Source: Clostridia bacterium (GTDB lineage Bacteria; Bacillota; Clostridia; Christensenellales; Borkfalkiaceae). Taken from it: 64,000 nucleotides of DNA. Under the pieces are notes generated by a model. That model was not told where the DNA came from. It made no database searches and was given only the letters and a program-made list of their open reading frames with translations. Both the position numbers and the translations under genes were made by a program. Location: contig JAGAIW010000035.1 in the NCBI GenBank assembly GCA_017626305.1, forward strand, positions 1-64,000, given 5' to 3'. Below, in pieces: positions 23,906-33,538 of this stretch; the stretch's first letter is position 1; each line of letters opens with the position of its first letter.

Positions 23906-25663
23906 ATGTACAACACCGCCAGTCTAATTTCCCAACGTTTAGGCGAAAACGAAATCAAAGAATACGACCGTATCTTTGCGCCGCGTATCGTCGCCACTCC
24001 TTTGGAAGACGCGCGTCGTTCTATATGCGTTTTACCCGACGGAGAAATTCGCGTTTACGGACTTTGCAACCATTACGCGTTCCATCAAGGCACACCTGCG
24101 TATATAGCGTCACGCGACGGCGGACTTTCTTGGATAAAACACTATGCCAACGAAAAGGATATCGGCGCTTGCGTATACGTGCCGTGGACGAAAAAGTACG
24201 TTACCGTGCGTCCTTTTTTCAATCCCGAAACAGGTAAAAACGAAATACGCCGTTATCTTTCGGATATCGGGCCGGGAGATACTTCCCCCGACGTTGCCAC
24301 CATTTGCCAAAGAGATTACATAGACTTTTTTCAACCAGTTGTTTTGGAAGATAAAAAACGCTTGATTGCCTGTTCTCACATTTGCGAAAGCACGAAAGAG
24401 TACGCGCACCATTACGTCCCCACTCTGTTCATTTCCGACGACGGCGGAAATACTTGGCAAATCAAGCCCCTGCAATCGTGTCCCCGTTTCGTTCAAACGC
24501 CGCCCCATCAAGGTATGCGTTGGGAAAACAACGGCAGCGAGCCTACGCTTACCCGCTTAAAGGACGGTCGGCTTTGGTTACTCCTTCGTACCGCGCAAAA
24601 TTACATGTACGAATGTTTTTCTTACGATAACGGCGATACTTGGACGAATCCTACGCCAAGTGCTTTCCACATGACGCTGACCACTCCTTTTGCGTTAACC
24701 TTGCAGGACGGCAGAACGGTGCTTTTTTGGAATAATACGCACCCCTTACCCGAACAAGACAAAACCAAATGCCAACCGCCCCTGCCTTTGAGTATGCAAA
24801 ACGGAACGTGGGAAGACGTGTTCACCAACCGCGACGCCGCGCACGCCGCCATCACGGAAGATTGCGGCAAGACGTTTATCGGCTACCGCGAAACGCTGCT
24901 CAACGGCATACGCAATCGCGTAGATTTTAGAAAGTACGGAACGTTTTTTGAAGGCAACGACAAAAGCGTGCATCAATTCCAAGCCATTGAATTGCCGAGA
25001 AATAAAATTTTGGTTGCGGCAGGTCAACAAAGCGCAAGCCGTCGATTGTTTATTTTCGATTTACAATGGCTGTACGAAACCACGCGCGAAGAAACCTTCC
25101 ACGAAGGCATGGAAAACGTTTCGGTACAAGGATATTTAAAAAGCATTTCGGGCACGTATACAGGGGACGGCATTTCGGGGCATTGTCATTGGAACAGAAT
25201 TGCCAGCGTACTCCCCATGCCCGACCCCGCAGGCTCGCCCAACGAAGCGTTACAGTTTGTGTATAGCGACGACCCGAGATTGCACAACGGTCTTTCAGGA
25301 CTCACTTGGAACTTCCCTATCGACAAAAAAGGACGTTTGGAATTAAGCTTGTACCGCAAAAGCGCAGGAGTTCGTATCCGTCTTTCCGACGTGTGGATAA
25401 ACCCCACCGACGAATACGCCGACGAAGTAGCGACCTTCGCCGTCGACGTGGAGAAGGTGCTGCCAACGAATGAGTGGCAAACGGTTGCGTTGGAATGGGA
25501 TTTACAAAAAGGCGAGCTACAATGCTTGCTTGACAATAAGATAATTGCCGTTTCCAAGCAAATGCACGACGCACCCCACGGCGTTTGCTACGTACATTTG
25601 CAAACGCTTGCCAGAACGCGTGATTTCGACGGTTGCTATTTGCGTTCTCTTAAAAAGCTATAA
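23906..25663 (+). CDS. Sialidase-like Asp-box (BNR repeat) protein
   Basis: A 585-residue predicted beta-propeller. Asp boxes are visible as SRDGGLSW (69-76), SDDGGNTW and SYDNGDTW, and FAPRIVATP recalls the conserved arginine region of sialidases. The C-terminal part (from about residue 420) looks like a LamG/jelly-roll domain (LSLYRKSAGVRIRLSDVWIN). No signal peptide is present, unlike secreted sialidases. CGGAG lies upstream of the ATG at 23906. It may be an intracellular exo-sialidase or another propeller hydrolase; the substrate is not proven. Confidence 0.78.
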   Translation: MYNTASLISQRLGENEIKEYDRIFAPRIVATPLEDARRSICVLPDGEIRVYGLCNHYAFHQGTPAYIASRDGGLSWIKHYANEKDIGACVYVPWTKKYVTVRPFFNPETGKNEIRRYLSDIGPGDTSPDVATICQRDYIDFFQPVVLEDKKRLIACSHICESTKEYAHHYVPTLFISDDGGNTWQIKPLQSCPRFVQTPPHQGMRWENNGSEPTLTRLKDGRLWLLLRTAQNYMYECFSYDNGDTWTNPTPSAFHMTLTTPFALTLQDGRTVLFWNNTHPLPEQDKTKCQPPLPLSMQNGTWEDVFTNRDAAHAAITEDCGKTFIGYRETLLNGIRNRVDFRKYGTFFEGNDKSVHQFQAIELPRNKILVAAGQQSASRRLFIFDLQWLYETTREETFHEGMENVSVQGYLKSISGTYTGDGISGHCHWNRIASVLPMPDPAGSPNEALQFVYSDDPRLHNGLSGLTWNFPIDKKGRLELSLYRKSAGVRIRLSDVWINPTDEYADEVATFAVDVEKVLPTNEWQTVALEWDLQKGELQCLLDNKIIAVSKQMHDAPHGVCYVHLQTLARTRDFDGCYLRSLKKL

Positions 25664-25701
25664 AACGAAAAAACACGCCCACATGGGCGTGTTTTTTCGT
25701 T
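25664..25701. terminator. Bidirectional terminator
   Basis: AACGAAAAAACACGCCC pairs perfectly with GGGCGTGTTTTTTCGTT around ACAT. It serves the sialidase-like gene and the convergent amidase. Confidence 0.9.
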
Positions 25702-26224
25702 ACGGTATTCTTGCGCCGAGTATATGTATACCCCGAATTTGCGAATAGCTATACGAGCTGAGCGGTCTATCGAAAGCGTCGTTGCTATGCGCCGCCACAA
25801 GCGGCTCTCCGCCCAAAAAACCGACGACCATGGGCGTATGGTAAAAATCCCCCGTAGTTCTACCGAATTGTACGAAATCCCCTATTTCCAAATCCTGTAC
25901 GGGTCGTTCTACGGCAAATGGACCTGCGCCGCTACCCACGACGTTTCCGTTTTCGGCAGGATAATCGCCAAGGTTGGAAATGAGAAAACGGTAAAAATAT
26001 TCCACACCCGTCCAAGCCGCCGCACGGTCTTGTAAAGAGCGGTAAAACCAACCGATATCGGGTGTGTAATTCATCACGTTACAGCCCGCAAACAGGCATT
26101 GTGACGCAAAGTTGGTACAATCGCCGCCAAGACGGCTAAAATCGTAAAAAGCAGGGTTGCGGGCAAACGCCCAACGACGGGCATACGCCACCGACGCCTG
26201 TCGGTCGTATTCAATAAATCTCAT
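25700..26224 (-). CDS. Putative amidase (Amidase_6 type)
   Basis: A 174-residue protein matching the short putative-amidase domain of Firmicutes. LGGDCTNFASQCLFAGC carries the likely nucleophile Cys36, and DFYHTPMVVGF the likely base His129, a cysteine-peptidase-like arrangement. Family members usually carry a signal peptide; none is seen here. The ATG at 26224 has no clear ribosome binding site and the hpt terminator ends just upstream, so the mRNA may be leaderless (possible TACGAT -10) or the true start may differ. Confidence 0.75.
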   Translation of the reverse strand: MRFIEYDRQASVAYARRWAFARNPAFYDFSRLGGDCTNFASQCLFAGCNVMNYTPDIGWFYRSLQDRAAAWTGVEYFYRFLISNLGDYPAENGNVVGSGAGPFAVERPVQDLEIGDFVQFGRTTGDFYHTPMVVGFLGGEPLVAAHSNDAFDRPLSSYSYSQIRGIHILGARIP

Positions 26225-26257
26225 ACTTTTATCGTATGCGGCTACGTAAAATTGTGT

Positions 26258-26286
26258 GAAAAAAAACAGCCCGTTAGGCTGTTTTT
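26258..26286 (-). terminator. Terminator of hpt
   Basis: Minus strand AACAGCC-TAAC-GGGCTGTT followed by seven or more T, 40 bases after the hpt stop. Confidence 0.88.
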
Positions 26287-26327
26287 GTATTATTCTCTTT
26301 TCCTTTGAAAATTTATTCCGCATACGT

Positions 26328-26885
26328 TTATACTTCCGTATTATATTCTGCGATATACGGCAAATTGCGGAAGTATTCCGCATAGTCAAGCCCGTAACCG
26401 ATTACGAAAAAATCGGGAATGGTGAAAAGCGCCAAATCGGGCTTAAAGTCCACCAAACGACGTTCGGGCTTATCCAACAGCGTAACCACCCTAAGCGACA
26501 AAGGGTTGCGCGCTTTTAACATTTTTACAACGTCGTTCAGCGTTCTGCCCGTGTCGATAATATCTTCCACGATAATGACGTTATAACCGCTGATATCCTG
26601 TTGCAAATCCATCGTGATTTTTACAACGCCCGACGAAACCGTACCGCTGTAATAGCTTTTCGCGCACATAAAGCCGATTTCACAAGGCACGGAAACTGCT
26701 CGGCATAAATCTGCCATAAAAACGAACGCGCCGTTGAGAATACTCACAAGCAAAATCGGTCTTCCGTCGTACCATTCGTCTATTTGCTTGCCCGCTTTTT
26801 CAATAGCCGCGGCAATCTCTTCCTTGCTGATAATCACCCGTTTAATCTTCTTTTCGTACACTTCTTTTTTGCACAAGCTTTGCAT
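26328..26885 (-). CDS. hpt: Hypoxanthine phosphoribosyltransferase
   Basis: A 185-residue purine-salvage enzyme that converts hypoxanthine and guanine with PRPP to IMP and GMP. The PRPP motif VIIVEDIIDTGRTLNDV and the N-terminal LVSILNGAFVFMADL are diagnostic. GGAAGGA precedes the ATG. The surface-protein gene ends only 21 bases upstream and no promoter is seen between, so hpt appears to be the last gene of the surface-matrix operon. Confidence 0.95.
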   Translation of the reverse strand: MQSLCKKEVYEKKIKRVIISKEEIAAAIEKAGKQIDEWYDGRPILLVSILNGAFVFMADLCRAVSVPCEIGFMCAKSYYSGTVSSGVVKITMDLQQDISGYNVIIVEDIIDTGRTLNDVVKMLKARNPLSLRVVTLLDKPERRLVDFKPDLALFTIPDFFVIGYGLDYAEYFRNLPYIAEYNTEV

Positions 26886-26906
26886 AGCCGTTCTTCCTTC
26901 CTAGAT

Positions 26907-27446
26907 TTATACGGAAATATTCCCGTTTTCCAACACCGTTATTCCCCACGCCGACGTTACCGCTTCCACAGGGCTTGCCTGAATCGCGGTGGCGTTTATT
27001 TGCACCGTTAACGTATAGCCTTGCGGCGGCTGCGCAATACGCGTAAAGCCGCTGACGAGCACGTCCGTAGTTTCCCCCGCCTTGACGGGCGAAAGGTAGT
27101 AGTAAAATCCGTCCGCTCCTTTTTTCCACGAAGTCGTATTCCACGTAGCCGTGTAATCCGTACCTTCCACCGCTTTGCTTGCATGTACGCTGTTATCCGT
27201 TTCGGACACCCAACTGCAAACGACGGCAACGCGGATATATCCGTCGACGTCCCCCGTATTTTTGACGGAAGCGCCCGTCTTTACGCTACCTTGCGTTTCG
27301 CAGGTAAGAAAGACGGGGGTAAACGTATTTTCCAAAGGCGGCGTTTGCGCAAACAAATACGCAAGCGTAGCGCCTACCCCGACGAATACCGTTAGCAATA
27401 CGCAAGCAAGAGTAACGATAAGTTTTTTCGACGTTATTTTCAGCAT
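26907..27446 (-). CDS. SipW-type secreted protein (TasA/camelysin-like)
   Basis: A 179-residue secreted protein. Its N terminus (KKLIVTLACVLLTVFVGVGATLAYLF) is the SipW-type signal peptide typical of TasA, TapA and camelysin relatives, with the cleavage region near LAYLFAQTPP. ENTFTPVFLTC follows, then a beta-sandwich-like body without further helices. The long operon also encodes a SipW peptidase. It probably forms part of a cell-surface fibre or matrix. Confidence 0.8.
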   Translation of the reverse strand: MLKITSKKLIVTLACVLLTVFVGVGATLAYLFAQTPPLENTFTPVFLTCETQGSVKTGASVKNTGDVDGYIRVAVVCSWVSETDNSVHASKAVEGTDYTATWNTTSWKKGADGFYYYLSPVKAGETTDVLVSGFTRIAQPPQGYTLTVQINATAIQASPVEAVTSAWGITVLENGNISV

Positions 27447-27458
27447 ATCGTTCCCCCT

Positions 27459-30400
27459 TTATTCTATCCTTTCTAATTGCGTAGCTTGGTCGTCCAACCA
27501 CTTGGTTTGTACGCGAATTTCCGAGAACGTAACGGTATTTTTCGTCGCGTCCACCGAAAGCGCAACCGTCTTGCTTTCGCTGTCGGGTTGGTAACGGTAC
27601 GACCACGAAGAAAGCTGCGTAACCGTATATTCCCCGATAAGTAGTTTACTAACCGTCACCGAGCCGTTGCCGATTACCGTCACGGTAATATCTACGTCTT
27701 TCCCGTCTTCGGACGCACCCTGTACGCGGAAGATAAACGCTTGGTCCTCGTCGATATCCTGCGCGCCGAGCGTGGTAATCGTAAGCGTCGTGAAATCGGG
27801 ATCAAACTTCGCGTAATAGGTAGCATTGCTCAGCCAAATGCCGTCCGTTTGCGGCAACAGGCGCAAGGTGTTTTCGTCCACCCAGCTTTCATCTACCGCT
27901 TGCATACAGGCAGCGTCAAGATACCAACCAACGAAATGATAGCCTGCCGCAACCATAGGGGTAGAACCGTTGGGAGTACCCGTTACGGCAGCAATGTTTT
28001 CCGATTGAATACTCAAAGACCCGCAACCGTCCATTCCGACGATTTGATATTTCAACGAATATATCGTTTCTTGATAATAGAAATTGATTACGTTGTCGTG
28101 CATGGAAAGCGACAGATCCTTGACGTTATCCCCGACGAGCGTATATCCTTTATGCGTCAAGCCAGGCGCATATTCCACCACCTGCGCGCCGAAAATGCTT
28201 TGTTCCGTCTTTGGCGTATGCAGAACTTTATTCGTGCCGTTTTCCAAATAATGGACGGTATACGAAACGTTAACTCTATCGTAATACATTTCAATAAGCA
28301 GCCCTTCACCCGTAAGCTTTGCCGAAACCTGCGCCGTTTCTACGGGAGCAGCCACACCGTTGACCTTCGTCAACGCGCCGTTAAAAGCAAAGCCCGTCAA
28401 GGTAATGGGTTCTACCGTGTACGTCGTACCGATTATCCCAACCGTTTCTTCCGAACGGTATTCACGGTAATCGTTCGTCGCGATATTTTGAATATAATGT
28501 ACAACGCGATAGTATGCGTGCTCTTCGTCCGATTGATAGCGGAAGGTAATCACGTTGATATCTTTTATACCGTCGTTGTCGCTATCGTCGCCCGACGCGG
28601 CAAGAACCAAACGCTTTTGATAAGCGTCAGGCATCATTTTATCCACCTTAACGAACGTTTCGGTGACTACCGAAAGATTATTGTCAACGACTTCTTTTTG
28701 TGCGGCTACGGGATTGCCGTTTTCGTCTATATACCGCACCAAATACGGCATGGATTCCACGTATACGTATTCAAAGGTGTATTCGTGATCGCTTTCCGCG
28801 CTCATGGTTACGGTATGACTGTTCGTCAAAGGATAATACCCTTCTTGATAGCCGACGTTCAGTTCCGTCCCCGCTTTCGCCATAAACGTCTTATTATGTC
28901 CTGCGATTGCCGAACCGACGGTATCGGGCGCAATCGTTTCTTGCGTTTCAAACAATACGTAATGAATGGTATAATTAACCGAAACGTGCGAGCTCCAAAG
29001 CGCGTAAACGTTAAGATCGTGCAATACGGGAATACCGTTGAACAGGAAGGGCTTTTGTTCTCCGTCTTCGTCTACGTAGAACCAACCTTGGAAGATATAG
29101 TTGCCGTTAGAAACGGTTTCCGTCGGTGCAAGCGCAAGCTCGCCGTGCGCTATGTACTGCGCCGTCCCGATTTCTTGCGTAAGGTCGTTGGTAAGATATA
29201 CCCTTACCGTATGCGTCACGGGTGCCCATTTTGCATAGTACATAACGTCCCCTGCCGACATCGTTACCGTATCCCAGTCCACTTCCGTTCCGTCGTAGTG
29301 CCCAGGAGAAGTGTACCAACCGCCAAACGCAAAGGCGTTCGGCTCTAATGTTGCAGGATAGTCAGGCTCGAAATAGTATTCCTTCAAGCTTGCCCCATAC
29401 ATAATACCCGTTTGGGTTTTATCCGTAAGGATAACGCCGTTACTTCTAAATTGCAGCTTTGCCGTAACGACACGGGTATAATAGAAGTCTACTTCACAGC
29501 CTTCGTCACCGTGTTCGTATTGATTGCCGTTGAACGCAGGGTCGGACATCCATTGTTCATAGCCGTTGATATCGAAGAAGTCTTCGGCTTTGGTAATATA
29601 GTTATATCTCGCCTTTACGGTGAAATCTAGAATAAAGTTTTTGCCGTTATACGTCTTCGTATACGGTTCGCCCGGTAAAACTTCTTTATAATAGTTCATG
29701 GTATACGGGCTATGATCCGCGCTTTCCGAAGTCAACGTAAAATCTTCCCCAGGCATATCGGAAATATAAACGAGTACATCTGCATAAGTCGACGATTCCG
29801 TCGGTTTCCAACGTTCACCGTCGCCGTACGTAACGCCGTTATCGTCCGTAATCGGCCAAATATGATTCAAACTCTTTTGGTATTTGACAGTAACGAGCTT
29901 TACCGTATTGACGGAGCTTGCCGAACGGCACGTGTTAGAATGACTATGCCCCGTGGGAATACCGCACTCTAACACGTAACAACCGTCTACGTGTTCGTGC
30001 GCTTTCATTCCACATTCGTAGGTATAACAAGCATTCTGATCATGCGCGTGCAGTACGTCTTTATAGCAAGTATCTATATGGCTATGCTCTTGCTTATCAC
30101 AATTACAATCGGCGCTGCCGTGCGTGTGTTCTTCATATCCGCACGTAGGGTCTACTATGTCACCCGAAGACGCGCCCCAGCCGTTATAGGCATACCACGT
30201 GCCTTTGATATAAATATAATAACTAAAAATACGGCGGTAGATATATCCGTCTTCTAAATTCCGCGTAGGCGCACCGTTGGGCGTGCTTGCGTTGCCGACG
30301 TTGTTCCAGCAGGCTTTGGTATGCGTATGCTCCGTAATTCCGCAACAAGCGGAAGTATGCGTATGCTCTTCGTTGCCGCAAATCACGCACGCTTGGGTAT

Positions 30401-32030
30401 GCGCCGTATGTTCTACTTCGCTACAAACCAAGGTGGGCGTGCAGCTTTCGTCGTGCACGTGCCCGCCCATACAAACGGTCGTATAACAATCTTCGCCGTG
30501 CGTGTGACCTTCTGGAATGGTGCAAAGCCCTTTCGCCTTGAAGGTAATGGTGTAACGGTTTCTCGTGTAATACACGTTGACAATGGTCGAGCCGTCCCCT
30601 TCCACGAGTACGTTTTTATCGGTGAGCACGTCGTTATACGTAAAGTGGTCTAAATCGTCACGGCCGATTTCGTCTACGCGGTCTTCACCGTTGACAAACG
30701 AGCCCGACATACTTTGCAGGTTTTCCAAATGCCCCCAGTAGCTAAATTTATTATCGTCGATATTTTCGCCCCAGAATACCATGGAATAGGTGGTAAGCTG
30801 GGTAATCCAACGCGCACGGTATACAAGATTCGCGTTGGGTACGGTGATTTGCGCCGTATTGATATCGTACATGGATTGCTGAGCGGTGCTCGGCGTTTGA
30901 CCGCCGTAGGAAACAAGCTCCCAACCGTCGAACAAATAGCCGTGGCGAATCGGGTTATTTACACCGACCTTCGCGCCGTAGCGCGTATAAATGGGTTCTG
31001 AACCATAACCGCCGAGCATATCAAACTGCACGAGATAATAGTTTCTGTCGTATCGAATTTCAACAACGGTAGACCCGTCCGCAGCCACTTCTAATTTTTC
31101 ATAGGCAAGCGCCTTAAACCCGGGCAGCTCGTCTTCGGTGAGCGCAAGTCCGTCGGGAACGATACTCCCCGTTAAGCCCTTGCCCTTGGTGATACGGTCA
31201 GCCTGCAACGAATAATCGTCGCCCACCAAGCTTTGCAAATGGTGATGCACGGAAAACTCTACCATGGCTGGTTCGTAAATAACGTTGATGGTGATATCCT
31301 GCGTAACGTTGGTATAATCCAGCTCTACCGTATCCGCTTCGACGTAGCTGTCCCCTATGCGGCGGAAGGGCTTATACCCGACAACCGTGGGGCTGGGAAT
31401 GGACGCTTTAAAATCACTTCCGCTGGCTACGGACGCGCCGTAAGGCTCAAACGCCAAACCGCCGTTATCGAAGATATAGTTGATAACGATAGTGTAATTC
31501 TTAAATTCACCTTCCGCCATGGGCGTAGCCGCATACGGAGAAGCTGCAAACATCATCAAAGACGGTTTTTCTTCCGCAATCGTTTCCCCTGCTCGGTAGG
31601 AAAGAACGATTTCCACGGGCTCGCTGTAATACAATTCGTCCCCGTCGGTGAGCGTGCAACGCACGTACGCTCTGTTTTTTTCGTTGAGCATACTGCCGAC
31701 AAGCGCGTAAGAAACGGATAACGTTTCCTGCGTTTTTCCAGAAATATTTACCCATTGTGTGCCGTCGGGCGTTAAAATTTGCCAACTGCGGCGGGTGCTT
31801 TCCGTACCCGTGATATGCCCAACGAGCGTTTCTTTTCCGTCTTCGTCTAAGCGAACGGAAGTTTCCGACGCGCCGTTATACAGCACGGTGATTTTGGAAA
31901 CGTTTTCCCCAAAGATAACCTGTTGACTTTCGGTAGCGAATACGTTTAAGCCCGTAAAGGAAAGCACCAACGTCAAAAGGAACAAACAAAGCAGTATACA
32001 AATGGCGGTCAGCTTACGTTTTTTCGTCAT
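27459..32030 (-). CDS. Large surface adhesin with His/Cys-rich and InlB-type repeats
   Basis: A 1523-residue protein with an N-terminal signal peptide (to about 33). Residues 175-330 look MucBP-like. From about 330 there are Listeria-Bacteroides (InlB_B) repeats such as FDMLGGYGSEPIYTRYGA and RHGYLFDGWELVSYGG. Residues about 503-701 hold some ten His-x-His-x(3,4)-Cys units (HTHGEDC, HVHDESC, HTHTKAC). More InlB-type and MucBP-like repeats follow, and the C terminus resembles DUF7601 (GEYTVTQLSSWSYRYQP). No LPXTG or membrane anchor is visible, so retention probably depends on the neighbouring matrix proteins. Its start overlaps the upstream stop as ATGA. Confidence 0.82.
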   Translation of the reverse strand: MTKKRKLTAICILLCLFLLTLVLSFTGLNVFATESQQVIFGENVSKITVLYNGASETSVRLDEDGKETLVGHITGTESTRRSWQILTPDGTQWVNISGKTQETLSVSYALVGSMLNEKNRAYVRCTLTDGDELYYSEPVEIVLSYRAGETIAEEKPSLMMFAASPYAATPMAEGEFKNYTIVINYIFDNGGLAFEPYGASVASGSDFKASIPSPTVVGYKPFRRIGDSYVEADTVELDYTNVTQDITINVIYEPAMVEFSVHHHLQSLVGDDYSLQADRITKGKGLTGSIVPDGLALTEDELPGFKALAYEKLEVAADGSTVVEIRYDRNYYLVQFDMLGGYGSEPIYTRYGAKVGVNNPIRHGYLFDGWELVSYGGQTPSTAQQSMYDINTAQITVPNANLVYRARWITQLTTYSMVFWGENIDDNKFSYWGHLENLQSMSGSFVNGEDRVDEIGRDDLDHFTYNDVLTDKNVLVEGDGSTIVNVYYTRNRYTITFKAKGLCTIPEGHTHGEDCYTTVCMGGHVHDESCTPTLVCSEVEHTAHTQACVICGNEEHTHTSACCGITEHTHTKACWNNVGNASTPNGAPTRNLEDGYIYRRIFSYYIYIKGTWYAYNGWGASSGDIVDPTCGYEEHTHGSADCNCDKQEHSHIDTCYKDVLHAHDQNACYTYECGMKAHEHVDGCYVLECGIPTGHSHSNTCRSASSVNTVKLVTVKYQKSLNHIWPITDDNGVTYGDGERWKPTESSTYADVLVYISDMPGEDFTLTSESADHSPYTMNYYKEVLPGEPYTKTYNGKNFILDFTVKARYNYITKAEDFFDINGYEQWMSDPAFNGNQYEHGDEGCEVDFYYTRVVTAKLQFRSNGVILTDKTQTGIMYGASLKEYYFEPDYPATLEPNAFAFGGWYTSPGHYDGTEVDWDTVTMSAGDVMYYAKWAPVTHTVRVYLTNDLTQEIGTAQYIAHGELALAPTETVSNGNYIFQGWFYVDEDGEQKPFLFNGIPVLHDLNVYALWSSHVSVNYTIHYVLFETQETIAPDTVGSAIAGHNKTFMAKAGTELNVGYQEGYYPLTNSHTVTMSAESDHEYTFEYVYVESMPYLVRYIDENGNPVAAQKEVVDNNLSVVTETFVKVDKMMPDAYQKRLVLAASGDDSDNDGIKDINVITFRYQSDEEHAYYRVVHYIQNIATNDYREYRSEETVGIIGTTYTVEPITLTGFAFNGALTKVNGVAAPVETAQVSAKLTGEGLLIEMYYDRVNVSYTVHYLENGTNKVLHTPKTEQSIFGAQVVEYAPGLTHKGYTLVGDNVKDLSLSMHDNVINFYYQETIYSLKYQIVGMDGCGSLSIQSENIAAVTGTPNGSTPMVAAGYHFVGWYLDAACMQAVDESWVDENTLRLLPQTDGIWLSNATYYAKFDPDFTTLTITTLGAQDIDEDQAFIFRVQGASEDGKDVDITVTVIGNGSVTVSKLLIGEYTVTQLSSWSYRYQPDSESKTVALSVDATKNTVTFSEIRVQTKWLDDQATQLERIE

Positions 32031-32626
32031 GCTATACCCCCTTCGCCCGCCGTTGCCCAGCCCGTGGCTTGCAAGACGTTCTCTCCGTTATTGCTGGCTT
32101 GCACTACTTCAATACGGACGATAACACGCATTTTACTGTCTTTATAAATATTCCCCATGTCTTTGCTGAACGTAATTTGCGTAAACAACTCGTTCGTCGC
32201 CGTACCGCCCGTTAAAGCGTAGGCGTAATGATAATACCCGTCCTGCAACAACCAGTTTTCGGCGTCAAAATTGAACGCAATCAACGAAAGGTCGATTTCG
32301 TTTGTATGCGCTTGATACGCGTCCGCCAAAATAATTTCAGGCGTAACCTTTACGCGAACGTACAAGGGCAACGTACCCGTGTTCTTTGTCGAAACGCTTT
32401 TCCCTACCGTTTGCCCTGGCATAATGCAAATAGAACCGTCCGGCATTTGCGTACCACCGCTAACCGAAGAAGAAACAAGCTCCACGTCGGTAGAACCCGT
32501 TGCAATATGACCGTTGGGCGAAACGACGCTATCAACAAAATAAGAAACCGTCGTATGAATAAAGGAAGCCAAAGTAATGGCAAATGCGGCAATAATCGCA
32601 ATGAGTTTTAATCTTGCCGTTTTCAT
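32027..32626 (-). CDS. SipW-type secreted protein
   Basis: A 199-residue protein beginning MKTARLKLIAIIAAFAITLA, with VSYFVDSVVSPN at the SipW-type cleavage region. The body has repeated beta strands (LPLYVRVKVTPEIILADAYQ, MRVIVRIEVVQAS). AGGAGGT precedes the ATG at 32626. The stop overlaps the start of the adhesin gene, so the two are translationally coupled and may assemble together. Confidence 0.78.
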   Translation of the reverse strand: MKTARLKLIAIIAAFAITLASFIHTTVSYFVDSVVSPNGHIATGSTDVELVSSSVSGGTQMPDGSICIMPGQTVGKSVSTKNTGTLPLYVRVKVTPEIILADAYQAHTNEIDLSLIAFNFDAENWLLQDGYYHYAYALTGGTATNELFTQITFSKDMGNIYKDSKMRVIVRIEVVQASNNGENVLQATGWATAGEGGIA

Positions 32627-32659
32627 AACTTTAACCTCCTTGTTTTTTTCGTTTGTAAT

Positions 32660-32686
32660 TATACGCGTATATACGCACGCGCGCGT
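32660..32686. other. 27-bp alternating purine-pyrimidine tract
   Basis: Every base from 32660 to 32686 alternates pyrimidine and purine (TATACGCGTATATACGCACG and onward), a Z-DNA-prone pattern containing the palindrome GCGTATATACGC. It lies in the 131-base gap upstream of the 32626 gene, next to a possible -10 (TATAAT, minus strand). Confidence 0.7.
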
Positions 32687-32757
32687 TAAAAAAAATAAAT
32701 AAGCCCTAGATAATCTATAAAATCCAAATCGCCCTGCGAACTTACGGCAGGGAAAAA

Positions 32758-33531
32758 TTAAGGATTCGCAACGCACTTTTCAAAATGCGTCGCAAACGCC
32801 CCTTTCATGGCGTCAAAACAGCTTTCAAAACCAAACGTTTGCACAGCAAACGCTTGTACCTTGATTTTTAAATCAACAAGCTCGCACATTTGCGCGTTGT
32901 CCCATTCGGGTACAATGGACATAGTATCGAACAATACGATCTCGTCACCCTTTTGCGTCGCTTTTAGCATAAAGAAATAAAATTCATATACGCCGTTTGC
33001 ACGGTCAGCTACCTGCACCATAGCGTAATTATCATTATGACATACGTTTTGTATCCCGTTCCACGCGCCCACGTGGATATACTCGTCCAAAAGCCCGCCA
33101 TGTAACAGTACTTCGATATCGATAAAGTCCACGCCGTAATAGCCCATAAGCTTATGAATATCCCCGCGTCCATCGCTAACGACGACCTTGGCGGCAATCC
33201 ACGCCCCGTTGTCGCCCGTGTTGGTGATTGTCGGGTCTTTATAAATCGTTTGTCCAGGATAGATTTTTCCGTAGTCCTTTATGGTTTCTTCCGCGCCAAG
33301 CTCCGCCCCTTCGATACGGTCCTTTGAAGGGTCTTCTACCAAATTTCCAACGGCGTCCGCTTGGACTTCCGCTTCGGTGAGCGTAATGTAAACGTTGCCT
33401 GCGGTAAAGACGCTGATATCTTCCCGTGAATCGGTAAAGTAGGCAAGCGTACCGCCCGTTAGCATGATAGAAAGTAGCAGCACAAATGCAAGCGCAGCCG
33501 TTTTCCATTGTGACCATTTCAAAAGTTTCAT
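32758..33531 (-). CDS. SipW-type secreted protein
   Basis: A 257-residue protein with the N-terminal segment ALAFVLLLSIMLTGGTLAYFTDSRED, the classic SipW-dependent signature. Then come VFTAGNVYITLTEAEVQ and YPGQTIYKDPTITNTGDNGA, typical of TasA/camelysin domains. The middle (GVDFIDIEVLLHGGLLDEYI) is specific to this copy, and the C-terminal VQAFAVQTFGFESCFDAM resembles the 34115 protein. AGGAGT lies within the preceding gene. Confidence 0.82.
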   Translation of the reverse strand: MKLLKWSQWKTAALAFVLLLSIMLTGGTLAYFTDSREDISVFTAGNVYITLTEAEVQADAVGNLVEDPSKDRIEGAELGAEETIKDYGKIYPGQTIYKDPTITNTGDNGAWIAAKVVVSDGRGDIHKLMGYYGVDFIDIEVLLHGGLLDEYIHVGAWNGIQNVCHNDNYAMVQVADRANGVYEFYFFMLKATQKGDEIVLFDTMSIVPEWDNAQMCELVDLKIKVQAFAVQTFGFESCFDAMKGAFATHFEKCVANP

Positions 33532-33538
33532 CTAACGC

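Noticed and set aside
27741..29348. 535-codon plus-strand frame opposite the large adhesin
   Set aside because: Antisense shadow of the 1523-residue adhesin; composition is basic and low quality, with no promoter or ribosome site.
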